Assembly (NCBI GenBank): GCA_947650285.1
Contig: CANTFL010001290.1
Span: forward strand, 23,846-87,845
From: Hyaloperonospora brassicae
Taxonomy: Eukaryota > Oomycota > Peronosporomycetes > Peronosporales > Peronosporaceae
Length of the DNA: 64,000 nt
Direction: 5' to 3'
Below the pieces are notes generated by a model. It made no database searches. It had not been told where the DNA came from and saw only the letters and a program-made list of their open reading frames with translations. Of the stretch, positions 33,695-46,208 are shown one piece after another (the first letter of the stretch is position 1; the number at the start of each line of letters is the position of its first letter). The position numbers were made by a program, and so were the translations under genes.

Positions 33695-35361
33695 TCTTCT
33701 TGTGACTCGGGATTTCACCGTGAGTTCCTGAGCGAAGAAGTCAAGATCAAGACTGAACCTGGAATAGACGCGCCAGCGGCAGAGGGATTGTCGCAGACGC
33801 GTGAAGATGAAGGATCTTGGATTGTCAAATTTTTGAGAGGGGCTATGACGACAAGAAAATAAAAGAAGAAGATAGTTCGCACGATCTGGAAATAAAAACC
33901 TCAATCCCCTCCTGAAACCCATTCGGGAGCCACCGCGGATCACACTGTAAAGCGCGAGCCGCAGGATGAAAGCCCTAGGGGAACCCCAAATGATTTTCAT
34001 TAATATTAGATGAACCATCAGAGATAATCAAGAGAGAGACAAGATGTTCGGAAGTTTTTAAGAAGCTGGCTGAGGCGAAACAAGATTGCGATGGTTACTA
34101 GAACATGCCAGACGTATGTCAGGTCAGGACGGAGATGATAGATCAAGGCTCAAAGCCAGTGGATCGCGAAGAAAAGTTTGAAGATTGGCAATTCGACGAT
34201 TTTAGCCGGGAGTATCACTTGAAGGAGCTGAAGAAGCTGCTGTCGGGTGATCCAGTACTCAAGACGATCAAGCCGAAGCTGACCGGATCGCTACGCGGAC
34301 CGATAACAGCGCCCAAACCAACCCCCAACATGTTGGAAGCACTCCATTGCCTAATCAATCTTCTAACGGAGGCGGGGTTTACGACGGTAACGTTCAACGC
34401 ACGAACTCTACAAGAATGCAACCACGATCGAGTGATCGCAGCCGGACAGTCGCTGTTTATGACTTTGAGTCCGCTTCTAAGCATACGTGACCCCGGAGAC
34501 AACCCTACCCCGCCGATCGGCACCTCGGATCAACGGATCACGCCGCGGATTACGATGGATCAAGTTCTCACGCCGATAAAAAATTCCCCAAAGGCGAGCA
34601 CACTGGATCGTACCGATACGCTTCAGCGGAATTGGAAGAGGACTCGAACGATTCGTTCGAGATCCAACGGATGTCGCTAGGACCAAAGGGCACGGATCTG
34701 TTGCGGAAGATATTTGAACGGAATGCGACAGAATCGCGTGCGGGAAGGCCATCGGCAACGAAGGTTATATAAATGGTGGAATCAGAACAAGTAAATTCTT
34801 ATTTTCGAGCAGCCATGAAGAAAAACGAGCCAGAACAAGCTCACATGAACGCTGGACAATCGGTTAATCGCCATCCTGAACCGTAGATCCACATGCCGGA
34901 CCTTAACATGGAGTCGGTTGAATCGCGTCCTAATGAATCCCATGACTATGGTCATGAGCATCGGGAGCATGGAGGCAAGAGATTACCACAGATGCCGACG
35001 GCAGAAGCGGCGGTGAGTGGCGGATTCTATAACCAAAGATTTTGAATGTCTGCCATGGCCGAACTGAATGAATTCTCCAGCCGAGAAAAGAATGAAGAAC
35101 GGGCCAGGAACTGAATCAGTAAGGTGAAGTCGGCGTTCCTACGCGATCAAGCGCCAGAAGTGGAAAAGTGCTTTGTGTTCAGCGATCTTTTACAAGACTG
35201 GCGCGTGACTGGTATAACCTGCTTAGCCACTCAATGAGGAATTCGTGGAAGGCACTCCTAAAAAATTTCATGGCTAAGTACGGAGGGAAGAATATTGTTT
35301 TAGTTGAGAGACTCTTTTACTGTTTAAGGGTAGCTGAGCGTCGAAGTAAAGAACACTTGTT

Positions 35362-35854
35362 CGTCGAAGCAGCAATACCAACAGTGCATTATCCTATAAG
35401 CGCAACTCATACCTACCGTTTCTACTCATCTTTCGGAATCACTTCTTCAGCCAACTGCCCCATCAATCCTGGCGTTCTTTTCCCATGTTCCTTTCCCGTA
35501 TAACGGTTTCTCTGATGTGGACATCCTTTCCACTGAGCACAAAAATGAAGGACGCCACTGTATGGCAGGACAGTGCTGGTGAACCCCAAACACCAGGACC
35601 CTAAGGTTTAACTTTCACTACCGGGTATCGAACCGTCGACCTATGGGATATGGCTGCCACACATTTCCACTCGAGCTACAGCATGATTAAGAAATGCACG
35701 TACTGGTACCCTACCTTACCGTACTAGTTGGATTATATTATAGACACGCTTCATCCTATGCATGTCCATAACGTACCCTTCGCATCACCTAATCTTAACA
35801 ATTACCATGCGCATAAGCAGTCGAACGAGACTCCATTGTAGTAATTGTACCATC
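35362..35854 (-). mobile_element. tRNA-derived SINE within gag of D
   Basis: An insertion absent from the C gag. On the minus strand it has a Pol III A box TAGCTCGAGTGG (35667-35678) and B box GGTTCGATACC (35624-35634) at tRNA-like spacing, with a CAT triplet where the anticodon would be. tRNA-related SINEs are known in Phytophthora infestans. Exact ends and target duplication were not resolved. Confidence 0.6.
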
Positions 35855-36896
35855 TGAATGTGGCTGCGATCCGGGCGAAGATCCCGATACGAGATTGATT
35901 GCCTGTCACTCGCAAGGAACATGTAAATCATTACATTGGTACCCTGGAAGATCGCGATCTGGCTAGAATGCTAACGATGCTACGCCTTGGAGATGCAGAT
36001 GATCTGGAAGAAACGCTGCAAAAATGTGAGAACATGGAAGTTCGAGAAGCTCACGACTTCATGGGATCGAGCCAATTTAGATAGCGTGTTGCGCCACAGG
36101 AGGCCCGAGGTTCAGCAAAACCAGCGCGATCCGTAAAAGCGATCTACGTGGAAAGCTAGAATAGTGGATCAGACATAGAATCTTGCGCATCGGACTCCGA
36201 CTCGGATCGACGCAACGTGTGTATGGCCAACTCTATCGATCGCGCTCAGAGGCCGGATCGACACAATGTGTACCTGGCTACCGCTGCGGATCGCCTTCAG
36301 AACACGGGAGACCCACTCATTTGAAGTGAGCAAGTCGACCGCGATCGGCACTGTGATCGTGGAAAGCCTCAAACAGTGTGTACTCACTATGGGTCGAAGA
36401 GACATGGCGATCGCGGATGTTGGAAGAGACTTACGTGTCAAAAGTGTGGAAGTAAGGGGCATCCTGCGAAAAAATGCTACAACGTGTGTTCCGTATGCAA
36501 GAACGTATACGAGGAAGGAAAGTGCCCGATGGAACAGTTTTATAACATGATCCGTCAGTGGTATGTGCATACCAAGCATGCAGGGATGTTGCCGGAACAA
36601 GCCGAGAAGATGCTAAATTAGGACGCTCGCCAGGTTGGCATCTGGTACGAGCCAAGCTTTTTAAGCTCTGCTCCTATGAATTTGTGCAGAGTAAGTAGGT
36701 CGACGGAAGCGAGGAGAATCAGGATGATCGTAAAAATACATGTGATTTTTCAAACTGTCTATGTTCACTTTTGAGTGTTAGAAGACATGATGAGTACACC
36801 CGATCGCCCACCAAGATGGAATTTGTCTTATAGCCGGGCGAGTCAAGGGGGTACTGGAAATACCATACACCAGGAAAATGGTTCAAGCAAGCTAAA

Positions 36897-37676
36897 GTGA
36901 TTGGGAAGATTAACAACGAAAAGGCCACGATGTTACTGGACTCAGAAGCTGAGATCTTGATCGTGGACACCACCTTTGCTTGTAAGGTAGGGTGTGTCAT
37001 TGACGTGAATCAGAAACAAGAGTGTGTGGGGATAGGTGAGAACACGTACATGACCGAAGGACGTACCAATATCAAGACTAACCTAAATGAATCGCTGGTA
37101 TTTTATTTTGACGTGTGGGTGGGTGATTAAGTCGATCAAGAGGTGATCCTTGGTATGTACTTCATGGTACCCACAGGTATACATCTAAATTTGGCTGACG
37201 GGACGCTGGTATTGCCAGATGAAGTGAGGATTCATCTAGCAGGACGCAGACCTCTGTACGGATCATCCATGCAGCCGATCGTGAACCCAGAACAGCACTT
37301 GGTGCTGCCGGTCGGTAGATCGGCGGAGATAAGGATCGTAAACGTACAGTCTAACGCCAAGCTCTGGGTGAGGCGCGATCCTACATGGGTACCCACCGTA
37401 ACCACTGGGATAAGTCGGATCAAGTTCTTGCAGCTGACAAATCTCAGTGATAAGGTAGTTGCTCTCGATCGCGGACCGACCTTATGCTGGATTATGGCTG
37501 CCGACATGGTGCCTCGATACCCAGGCTACGTCTCTGTTGGATCTCGACGGTACAACGAGTGGAAGACACTAGACTTTGAAGCTACGACTGAAAGAGAGAA
37601 AAAAGTGCCGCCAGCATACGCGGGACCGCTTGTGGATCACCCGACTTACCCAACGCCGAAGAAGGTTTTAAGTTAG
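36897..37676 (+). pseudogene. Protease and linker, element D
   Basis: The active-site loop reads ATMLLDSEAEILIVD: Asp retained, the invariant Gly replaced by Glu. The stretch VWVGD is followed by a stop at 37128-37130, then MILGMYFMVPTGIHLNLADG, the retropepsin C-terminal part (hydrophobic-hydrophobic-G). A conserved downstream linker (VPTVTTGISRIKFLQL) matches C. Probably inactive. Confidence 0.75.
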
Positions 37677-38439
37677 CCTACGGGGAATAATGTAATAAAG
37701 GGCAGTCCGATCCGAAACGAGAAAGTGGTTCCTTGTGTGGACCCACTGCTGCGTGTCGTTAACACTATCGAGGAGAAAGGCGGAAGAGTTCGAGCACCCG
37801 GGAGGCCAATGAAAGATGCCGCGACGAATAAAGACAAGGCCTTCGATCGATCGCATGACGGATCGCGTGACGCGATCGACGATCTACAAGTGGATCACTG
37901 ACCTACAAGTGTCATACCAGTGGTTCATACGATTCACAAACGCACGACGAACGATGGAGCAGGGAATCAGTCGAAGAAAGAGGCCGGATCTTCACCAGGT
38001 GAAACGATCGACGGAGAGCCAGGTCCGGATGATAAACGGATCGCGGGAGAATTGGACGTCGCTACCTATCGTCATGAATGTGGGAAGTTGTACGCCGAGA
38101 ATGTGGATCATCACATAGCGGTACTGCCCGACATTGTTACGCCCACTGCCAAAGTTGCAATCGACGATATTCAGGTAGGCTACCCAGATGTACCGCTGAC
38201 TGATGATCAAGAACAGTTACGACAACTGATCTGAAGAAACAAGCACCTTCTAATTGGTAAAGGAAACGCACTACCTCTAGCCGCACGAGGGGAGATATGC
38301 GATATTGACGTGGGAGGAGCGATCCCAATTGCGCAAAGAGTACGGCCAGTAACATACAAGTTTCGCAAAAATTTTCGCAGATTTGATTAAAGGACTGCTA
38401 TTGGCCAAGAATAGTCGACCTTCCACATCACCTTGAGCC

Positions 38440-38985
38440 TCGTCGATCGTCGTTATCATCAAAAAGAATGGCGAGGACATTCGATTGTGCATCGACTATC
38501 GACGGGTAAATCAGTTGACAAGGATGATGTTGTACCCAATGCCATTGATCAATGAACTTTTACAAGACATGGACAAAGCGATGTGGTACTGCTCACTGGA
38601 CATGGCAAGCGGATTTTGGGTGGCGGAGATGACAGAACGATCCAGAAGGATTTCAGCATTCATCACGCCGTCAGGCTTGTTTGAATGGCTACGAATGCCG
38701 TATGGGTTAAAGAATGCTCTGCAACTTTACCAACGCCTGATCGACAATGCATTGTATGGATATATGAAGATCGGTGCTGATACGGACGCCTACTATACGG
38801 AATCGTCCAAACAGATCGACGTGTTCACAGAAGGAAAACCGGAAACCAGTCAGACACCATCTGTGCTAGGTCGAAGATCGTACATAGATGACATACTGAT
38901 TTCAGCTACATCGTGGACCGATTTGTACGAAAGAGTGGATAGATTACTAGTGCATGCGACACGTGGAATTTGTCGATCAGCCTGA
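38440..38985 (+). pseudogene. Reverse transcriptase, element D
   Basis: Motifs IRLCIDYRRVNQLT, CSLDMASGFW and RRSYIDDILISATSW (YIDD intact at 38881-38892). Between FGL-type primer grip (LRMPYGLKNALQL) and YIDD there is an extra segment of about 45 residues rich in acidic and polar residues, also seen in C, which seems characteristic of this family. Shifted at both ends; the catalytic core itself is open. Confidence 0.85.
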
Positions 38986-39310
38986 CCAAACGTTTATGGG
39001 GACGACGCAAGGTGGACTATCTCGGTCATCAAGTATCATTTGCTGGATTGAAAGCCCACCCAAAGGATCTCGGATCGCTGGTCAACATTCCGTTTCCTCG
39101 AGCACTACGGTCGATGCAGTCGTTATTAGGGAGTTTTAATTACAATTGCCGATTTATGAAGACTTTGCGATATATGCATCAGTGCTATACGAATTACTCG
39201 AAGCCGACTTCCATGAGATCCGACGTATGGATAAAGCGGAACCGTCAACACGGATGGAAAGAGAGATGACGACAGGGAGTGTCTTTGTGATCACGATCCA
39301 AACCGTAACA

Positions 39311-39450
39311 GTGTTACAGGGGGTGATCCAGCGTTTTCCAGTGTTACAGGGGGCGATCCAATGTTTTCCGGTGTTGGTGGGGGTGATCCAGCGTTTTCCA
39401 GTGTTACAGGGGGCGATTCCAAGTTTTCCAGTGCTGCTAGGGGCGATCCT
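39311..39450 (+). repeat. 30-bp tandem repeat inside pol of D
   Basis: Four full units and part of a fifth, each exactly 30 bp (39311, 39341, 39371, 39401, 39431), with a shared core such as GTGTTACAGGGGG and GATCCA. They sit between the RT connection and RNase H and translate as a 10-residue repeat (FPVLQGAIQ-like). The corresponding place in C has none. Confidence 0.88.
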
Positions 39451-39469
39451 ACCTGTACGGACAGAAGTC

Positions 39470-40400
39470 GATGGGAGAAGGCGATGATTTCGCTCACTAT
39501 GTTGAAGGATAAGATCGCTAAGACTCCAATTCATAAAAGTTTTGATCCGGATCGCCCTCCAATGATCGTGCTCTATGCTAGAAAATGGGCAGTATCTTCA
39601 GATTTGCTACAAGAACACGATGTAGTATACTCGCTTGTAGCATTCACTAGCAGAACGCCAAAACCTAACGAGATTAACAATGGAATAGTAGAGAAATAAG
39701 GTTTATCTCTGCCGCGCATCCTGGATATCGGCTACACTATGTTGTTTGCTTGAGAGATCAATGTACTCACACGTCATTCAACTTTGGCCTGGCTGGTACA
39801 ATCTTCAAGCCTTAATGGGAGGCTCGAGAGATGGGCGGCGTTGCTATCAAATTGGACGCTGGAGATCAAGAAGTGTGAAATGGGAGAAGAAAAAATACGT
39901 GGCACGCTTGCCGCCAGCATCACCCCGCGCGAAGAGGTTGAAGAGATGTTGATTGCGATCGCCCCGAGGAAACAGCCGAAACATACTATAAGTATGCCAC
40001 CACCAACAGTGGAGGAAGGTGAAAGTCTTTTGGTGGTCAGTTTCGATGGATCGGCCCATACCAAACGAAAAGGCGGGTCGTATAGTGCCACAGTGTGGAA
40101 ACTCCCATAATGGAAGATTGTGAATGTCGCAGCCGAATACGCAACAGCCCTGACAGTACACGAAGCCGAATATCGTGGCCTGCTACTAGGTTTTGATCTC
40201 CTGGACGGTCAGGCGCGAGAGCGCATCAAAATTTGTGGCGATTTTGACTTCGTGATTTGGCAGATGCGCGGGATAATTGACTACGAGGCGCCCGGATCAC
40301 AGTTGCTACGTCACAAAGCTATGGAGAAACTCAGATCGTGACCGATCCACGAATTTTAACACATGAAGAGAGACTAGAATCAGAGTGCTGATCGACTGGC
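39470..40400 (+). pseudogene. Gypsy RNase H and second RNase H, element D
   Basis: The first domain: PPMIVLYARKWAVSS, SLVAFTSRTPKPNEIN. The second: Asp in VVSFDGSAHTKRKGGS, Glu in VHEAEYRGLLLG, Asp in CGDFDFVIWQM, in RNase HI order. A TAA at 39697-39699 and a TAA near 40108 interrupt. This dual RNase H layout matches Chronos elements and parallels plant Tat elements. Confidence 0.78.
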
Positions 40401-40470
40401 AAGCAGCGCTTTACAACAAGAGAAATGCACGACGATTGTATCCGACCAAGATCGTCAGACTTTACATTCA

Positions 40471-42100
40471 TTGAACCTGTTGGACGAGTTATGGACACCC
40501 AAAAGTGTCGATCGGGTCGTGAAAATATCTGCCGTTACTAGATCAGCCTTAAGGAGACAACGGTCCCCTGAAGTAACGCAAGAGGAAGTCGTTCAGAGGA
40601 TCAGAATCGAGAGAATCAAGCAAGCACAGGGAGAGGAGAGTTGGATCGCCAACCTAAAGGAATTACTGATCGGGGGCATAACGAAGTTGAGTATTGAAGA
40701 AGCAAAGTTATGTGCTCGGATCGCACCCGATTATGAAGTTGACGAAGGCGTACTACTGTTTTTATGCCCGCGATCGACGGAAGATCCAGATAGCCGCGTG
40801 GAATTGATTCTTTTAATGGTACCGGAACAATTGCAGCAAGATTTCCTGCATCATTATCATACAAGTCTGGAGGGCGGACACTAAGGTATTGGCAGAACAT
40901 GCCAACTGATCCGATCCAAGTTCCACTGGAGATGACTCTATCGGAGTGTCCAGCGTTATGTAGGAGAATGTCTTGATTGCACGACGAGGAAAGGTAAACC
41001 TATCCTGCGCGGCGAATCGCCGGGGAATGTCCAAGCCACGTATCCTTTTCAGCTAATTGCTGTAGATCACATTTCATCGTTGCCGCGATCTTTCAAGGGA
41101 AACACTGAGTTGTTGCTGTTGGTAGATCTGTTCTCAGGGTACGTAATCGCCAAGGCGAGTTCCTCCAGAACTGATCAAACGATCGCTGAAAGTTACGAAG
41201 AGTGTGTGTTTCGAAGGTTTGGAGCCAGTGAAGCGATACGCCATGATCGAGAGCCAGGATTCATGTCCGACTTCTATCGAGCGTTCAACCGGATCGCGGA
41301 GCAGAAACAGCGTGCTACTATGGCATATCGACCCCAATCGAATGGAAAAGCAGAAAGAATGGTGCAGACCTTGGCGATGGCGTTATAGATGTACGTTACA
41401 GATACGGATCAGAAGGATCGGGACGAGTATTCAGAGAGGTTGACGTTCGCCATCAATACGGCACAGGATCGCGTACGAGGAGATACGCTATTCTACCTGA
41501 TCCACGGTTGGGACCCACGATCGACGCTGGAAGCGACTTTGCCTCTGGGAAGCACCAAACGACGGGACCTAAATCCAAGAAGATGGCGTCACCATATGAA
41601 ACGTCATTACCAGAGAGCGAGAGAAGCCGTTAACGATCGTCTACGAATCGCGATCCAAGATCGGGCCGGCCGACACAATACTTAGGACAGGTCGCATGAG
41701 ATCGGAGTTGGATCGCAAGTATGGATCTATTTGGATCGAGTGAAAGCAGGATACGCCCGAAAACTGGCACATATGGCATGGGACATTCCAGGTTATAGAA
41801 CTTTGCGGGAAGCACGCAGTACGTTTGGAGATCTAAAAATACACTGTATCCATTATTCCCGTTGGTACATATGTCCAGGCTTAAGCGGGTGAAGATTTTC
41901 TTGGATTGGCCAAAAAACTTGCTGAATGTTGAAGACGCGGATCGAGTAGATTTTGACGAATCCCTGCTGCTGGAAGATAGCTGGGAACGTACATTGGATG
42001 AAGATGAATTTAAAGTCGAAAAGATATTGGATGTGCGATCCGGCAGGCGGCTTCGTTTTGGCAGAGTGCAGCGCCAATATTTGGTGCAATGAAAGGGATC
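40471..42100 (+). pseudogene. Integrase and chromodomain-like tail, element D
   Basis: An N-terminal region (40471-40884) precedes the core: VDHISSLPRSFKGN (Asp), HDREPGFMSDF (Asp), SNGKAERMVQTL (Glu). A TAG at 41386-41388 and a TAG near 41683 interrupt. The tail includes FKVEKILDVRSGRRLRFGRV, the same chromodomain-like segment as in C. Last readable residues near 42090. Confidence 0.82.
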
Positions 42101-42515
42101 GGTCGATCCGACTTAGATAGATGAGGTCGACTTGAACTGTGGAGCCTCGAGTTCGATTGCGATCGAGTCAGCAAGAATCGCTTCGAGGTGATGCAATCAC
42201 ACGAAGCAGCAGTGAATGAATAACCGATGTGTAGAATCGGAAGTTTCCTGCAAGGAGGTTTCAGATGTGGACAAAGGGAAGGGTTGTGTGTAGCGATTCA
42301 GGTATCAAACCCGATTGCAGTGAGTAATTAGAAAATGCAAATGAGATGAAGTCAAGTGATGATCAACAAGGAAGAAAAAGATGGATATGTATTGACCGAT
42401 TAAAACGAACTGTCGGATCGCTACGGACTACTTCGAAAAATATTTACCCGACAAGCGAGCGATCGACGACTCTGGATGATCCTCGATGCAGAATCGAAAC
42501 TGGTTGCGCCACCGT

Positions 42516-44860
42516 TCAGCTGTATACAAAACTCGCCAACGCGGAGATCGGGTTGGGAATGTTTTTCGGAGAATCTCCCAAACCCGGGTACCATGGACGC
42601 ATCTCGACCGGTGACGGGAGATGCATGAAGAACTGATCCAGGTACAGATCCAAATTGCGGTGTTCTTCGATCATCCCCTGAAGGATAAAGCGCAATACGG
42701 TTTTCCATCGAGGTCCGGATCGCGATCGCCGCTGTTTGCGCTGCTGGTTAATCCGCTTTAACTTCGGATCGTGATCGCGCTGCGCGGCCGGCAAATAAAT
42801 AGCGTGGGTTGCCTCCCACAGATCCTGTCGATGCCGGGTCTCGAAGTCTCGGTACGCAGATGCCAATTCTGCGAACCAACCAGTCTCGTGAAACGAGACC
42901 GGTGTGACTTGTCTAGGGTGCTTGTTTTTAAGGCTCTTGCTGGTACAGTGCTAACACTAGAGCCGAAGTAACCAGCCGTGGAATCCATTCAGATTTAGGC
43001 GGAACAGCTGTGGATCGAGGCGCGGTGGGTGCTGGGAAGATGTACCCCGCCGGCCGTGTCAGGTGCTTGAACGAGGTATACACGTCCAGCTCCGCCACGG
43101 AGGTCAGGCTGAGACGACGGGCCGACCACGGGTGTAGGTGGGGGTGAGACCAGGGTACCCGATCGCAGTATCCGGAACCCATTCAGAGCGAGGTACTCGG
43201 GTCGGAGCCAATCGGTCGTATTCCGCAGGCGATAGTACGGCATTTTCGGCATCCTGAGGACTGCCGGTCATGCTGACCGATCCATCGGAGTCACTTTACG
43301 TTTCGCCAAAGATATCAACCTTCAAGACTCGGGGCTTGGCGGGTGGCGCGAATTCACTCGAAAGAAGAGGCGATCCGGACTTGGGACTGGAAGAATCCAC
43401 TGGAATCGGGGCAGGCACCGATCCGGCAGAAGGTGGAGCATTGCTCGACGATCCACGACGCCGCAACGAAGATCGTGATCCATACAAGGCGGCCAGAGTA
43501 TCTTCTTCAGAGGACTCGAACGACTCTGTATCGGAGAGCGATGGAACGCTGGCCGGTAGCTTCTGAGCCTGTTTACTTCTTGGTTAGGAGACGGATCGTT
43601 TTCCACCCGCGTTGCCTTGAGTTTTTGAAGTCCGTGCCGATCCTGACGTAGGTGTGGACCCTTCCGAGCGAGTTGATCTGGAAGATCGCGTAGAGACGCG
43701 TGGCATTTCATCAGATCTGGAAGATTTAGCAGATCGCCCTGGTCCAGCTGATTGCGGAGGTTCACCGGCTGACTTGGCCTTAAGGGTATCCACCAATTCT
43801 GTTCCCGCCCGCGTCAGATTCGCAGTACGGGGACGCTTGATCGGGAGACCGGGATCCGTGGACCTGGATCGCTTGCCCGTTGGTGCGGTAGCGGAGGCCG
43901 TGGACGGTGCATCTGAAGGGAGGCGGAGCAATCATGAAGCCAAATGAGCCGGGTGAGTCCGGATCGTGTCGCGGTCGCGAACGGCCAAGAGACACTGCTG
44001 TTCCCAGTTCGAGGATCGACTCTGCAGACAATCCACCTGGGCGTCCCGGTCCACGAGATACGATCGCAGCCGTTGCAGCTCCGCCTATAAGAGCTCTTGT
44101 TCACGGAGGCGGTCTTGATATGTCTTCGACATGTCTCCCAACGCTAGTCTGACCGTGTCAAGTTTCTTATCCACTCTGTTGAAGATTTTCTTGTACTAGG
44201 ATGTTTTGGTTTTTGCAGCTTGGTGATCGCCACCCGGCTTCTGTTCCGCAGAAGCCAGGCGCGAAGTCAACGCTTCCACTTGCTTTTGGGCGATGAACGA
44301 TTCACGAATGCTCTGATCCTCGACTTGTTTGAACTTCCTTTCGGCTTCTGAGAGAGCCGTCTTGAGGTCTCGGACCACGTGATCATGACCCAAGCGCCGT
44401 ACCAGCTCCGTCTGGAAACTGTCCAACCTCTTGATCATGTCTTGGTGATCCGTCCAGAGGCCGAGATAACGCTGTTGGACATAGGTCGCCAGGGGCGTGG
44501 CGAGATTGACGTACGATTGCAACTCCGTTTGCAGTCGGTCGATCTGCAGTTTCCGGTCCCGACACACCTCCTCCAACGAATGGTAGTCGGCAACAATCGC
44601 GGCATGACGTTCCAGTTGATCGTAGAGCGCTGCAATCCCCGCAGTCAAAGTATCGCAATTCAAAAAAGATGCAGAGATTACCCGAGACGACGGCAACACA
44701 ACTGGCCTTTTAACGGGTGAACCCGGAGGCGGAGGTTAAGGTGGGATCAGGCTATCGGCCTCCAATGTAGAAGGTGCAAGCTATGCATCTGCCTCCAAGG
44801 TGGAAGATGCAGGTGATGTGGGAGCCACAGGCGTTGTGGGTGCACCGTCCGTTGACACGG
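42516..44860 (-). pseudogene. Antisense extra gene of element D
   Basis: Opposite strand to gag-pol, between integrase and 3' LTR. From the LTR side: a short Pro/Ser/Thr region; a coiled coil at 44196-44699 (DQLERHAAIVADYHSLEEV and following heptads); a basic/Ser-rich disordered part at 43584-43931 with PGLPIKRPR; an acidic/Ser part around 43300-43560; PYYRLRNTTDWLRPEYL near 43230; then the conserved block at 42866-42516 (RQDLWE, RQRKQR, MIEEH, WYPGLG). This block aligns to element C at 9185-9475 without gaps. No convincing first ATG was found near the LTR. Function unknown. Confidence 0.75.
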
Positions 44861-44888
44861 TAAATCGAGCGTCGTTGCAGTAAACGAT

Positions 44889-46162
44889 TGTGGAGAAGCG
44901 CGAAGAAAGATCGACGGAAGTGTGGATCGCGCGATCCGCCTTAAGTGCAAAAAACAATTGGATTGGTGGAGCGCGTACGGAGATGGGCCCGTTTGCACGG
45001 ATGATGGTGTCACACGACTGAGTGGCAGGAAATGACTGTGGAAATTATGCAGAGTGACCCACCTAACGGTCAAGGAGTATAGTCAAGGATCGACGATTGA
45101 CCAACCGCGATCTGCGATCGAAGTTTTGGATCACCAAGGTACAAGAACTGGGCCATTCAAGGAGTAAAAGTCAAGTGGAGTACTGGATAGATAAAGACAA
45201 TGGGATGTAGATGTACATGGAAGCAAGCTGGGAGAGTGGATCATGTACCCGGCGTGGATCACATACCGCGATCCGCCATCCCGCGACCCTCTGACTCCCG
45301 ATCCATTACACCGCGATCCACTACCCCGCGATCCACCGGAAACGTCATTGGTGTGGACATTTAATTGTCATGGATCACCTAATTGGTGTGGATCACGTAA
45401 TTGGGGTGGGTCACGTAATTGGTGTGGATCACATACCGTGATCCGGTACTCTGCGATCCGACGTTCTGCGATTAGGTACTCTGCGATCCACTATGGATTA
45501 TCTGCTGTGGACCACATGATGCAAGAGGTGAATGACATAGACAGGCGACACGCAACAGCAGACATAGCGAACAGATAGGCATAGTTATAGGTTTTGGACT
45601 TGGTTGGTTGACATTAAACAGAATTGAATGTGCAAGGAAAGACACGCGTCGACTTCTCCCGGGCAGGATCTTTGGCCTCCAGTTGAATAGAGAGTCACCC
45701 CCGTCGAAGCGAACTTCGCCCTTGGATTGTTTGGCCAGGCGGAAGTCAATTCTCACCCCCCCCCCCTCAACTGCGATAGGACGCAGTGAACCCTACGGTT
45801 CAGATTCAAGATCACGAGACGGCTCAAGTGGTCAGAAGGCTCGCGCATCAAGCATCACCCCTGGCAAAGGCCACTCTGGGGGAGCGCCCAAGTTACAAGC
45901 GATCGAGTGAAGAATTTCCACGCGATCCGCACCTACGTTTGACCGGGTGAAGCGTTTCCACCCGATCAACCCCTATCCCTAAGACGGTCAAGTTCAGCTT
46001 CAGCTCAAGTCCACCAAGAAGAGCGCAACCCTCCTCACCGACGGTTACACAAGGTGAGCAAGAACGTACAGAACACGGAATCGGGGTACCCCCCCCCCAT
46101 TAGTCGGTCGTCCGGGCGTCAGTGGAGAGTCGGGATCACAAAGAATTTGTGATCACCGATCC
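44889..46162 (+). repeat. 3' LTR of element D
   Basis: Begins TGTGGAGAAG at 44889 and stays collinear with the 5' LTR to about 46154, after which the last bases differ (CACCGATCCTCAC). Copia F sequence (CTTATGCGTCTAAGG) follows, so this is the distal junction of D in F. Confidence 0.87.
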
Positions 46163-46208
46163 TCACTTGCTTATGCGTCTAAGGTAGGAGAAAAACATTT
46201 ACATTGTA

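Larger units (their letters stand above)
33677..36621 (+). pseudogene. Gag, element D
   Basis: Starts MVRVPGSS as in C. Pieces at 33677-33862, 34105-34680, 35168-35361 and 35868-36621, broken by shifts, stops and an insertion of about 490 bp (35362-35854) after RSKEHLF. The C-terminal part has two knuckles at 36379-36477: the first reads CTHYGSKRHGDRGC (second Cys is Tyr), the second CQKCGSKGHPAKKC is intact. The tail KHAGMLPEQAEKML matches C. Confidence 0.82.
32399..46162 (+). mobile_element. Chronos-like Gypsy element D
   Basis: LTR 32399-33676, primer-binding site, gag, protease, RT, Gypsy RNase H, second RNase H, integrase with chromodomain-like tail, antisense gene, LTR 44889-46162. The two LTRs are close relatives with few differences apart from the 3' end. 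Same family as C but a separate subfamily. Inserted in the 3' part of Copia F. Carries a SINE-containing insertion in gag and a 30-bp tandem array in pol. Confidence 0.82.

Noticed and set aside
35620..35690. Functional tRNA gene
   Set aside because: A and B boxes are present but the arms do not pair into a full cloverleaf by eye and the sequence continues into a longer insertion; a SINE head fits better.
39311..39450. CRISPR-like array
   Set aside because: Units are directly contiguous without spacers and lie within a retrotransposon pol gene of a eukaryote.
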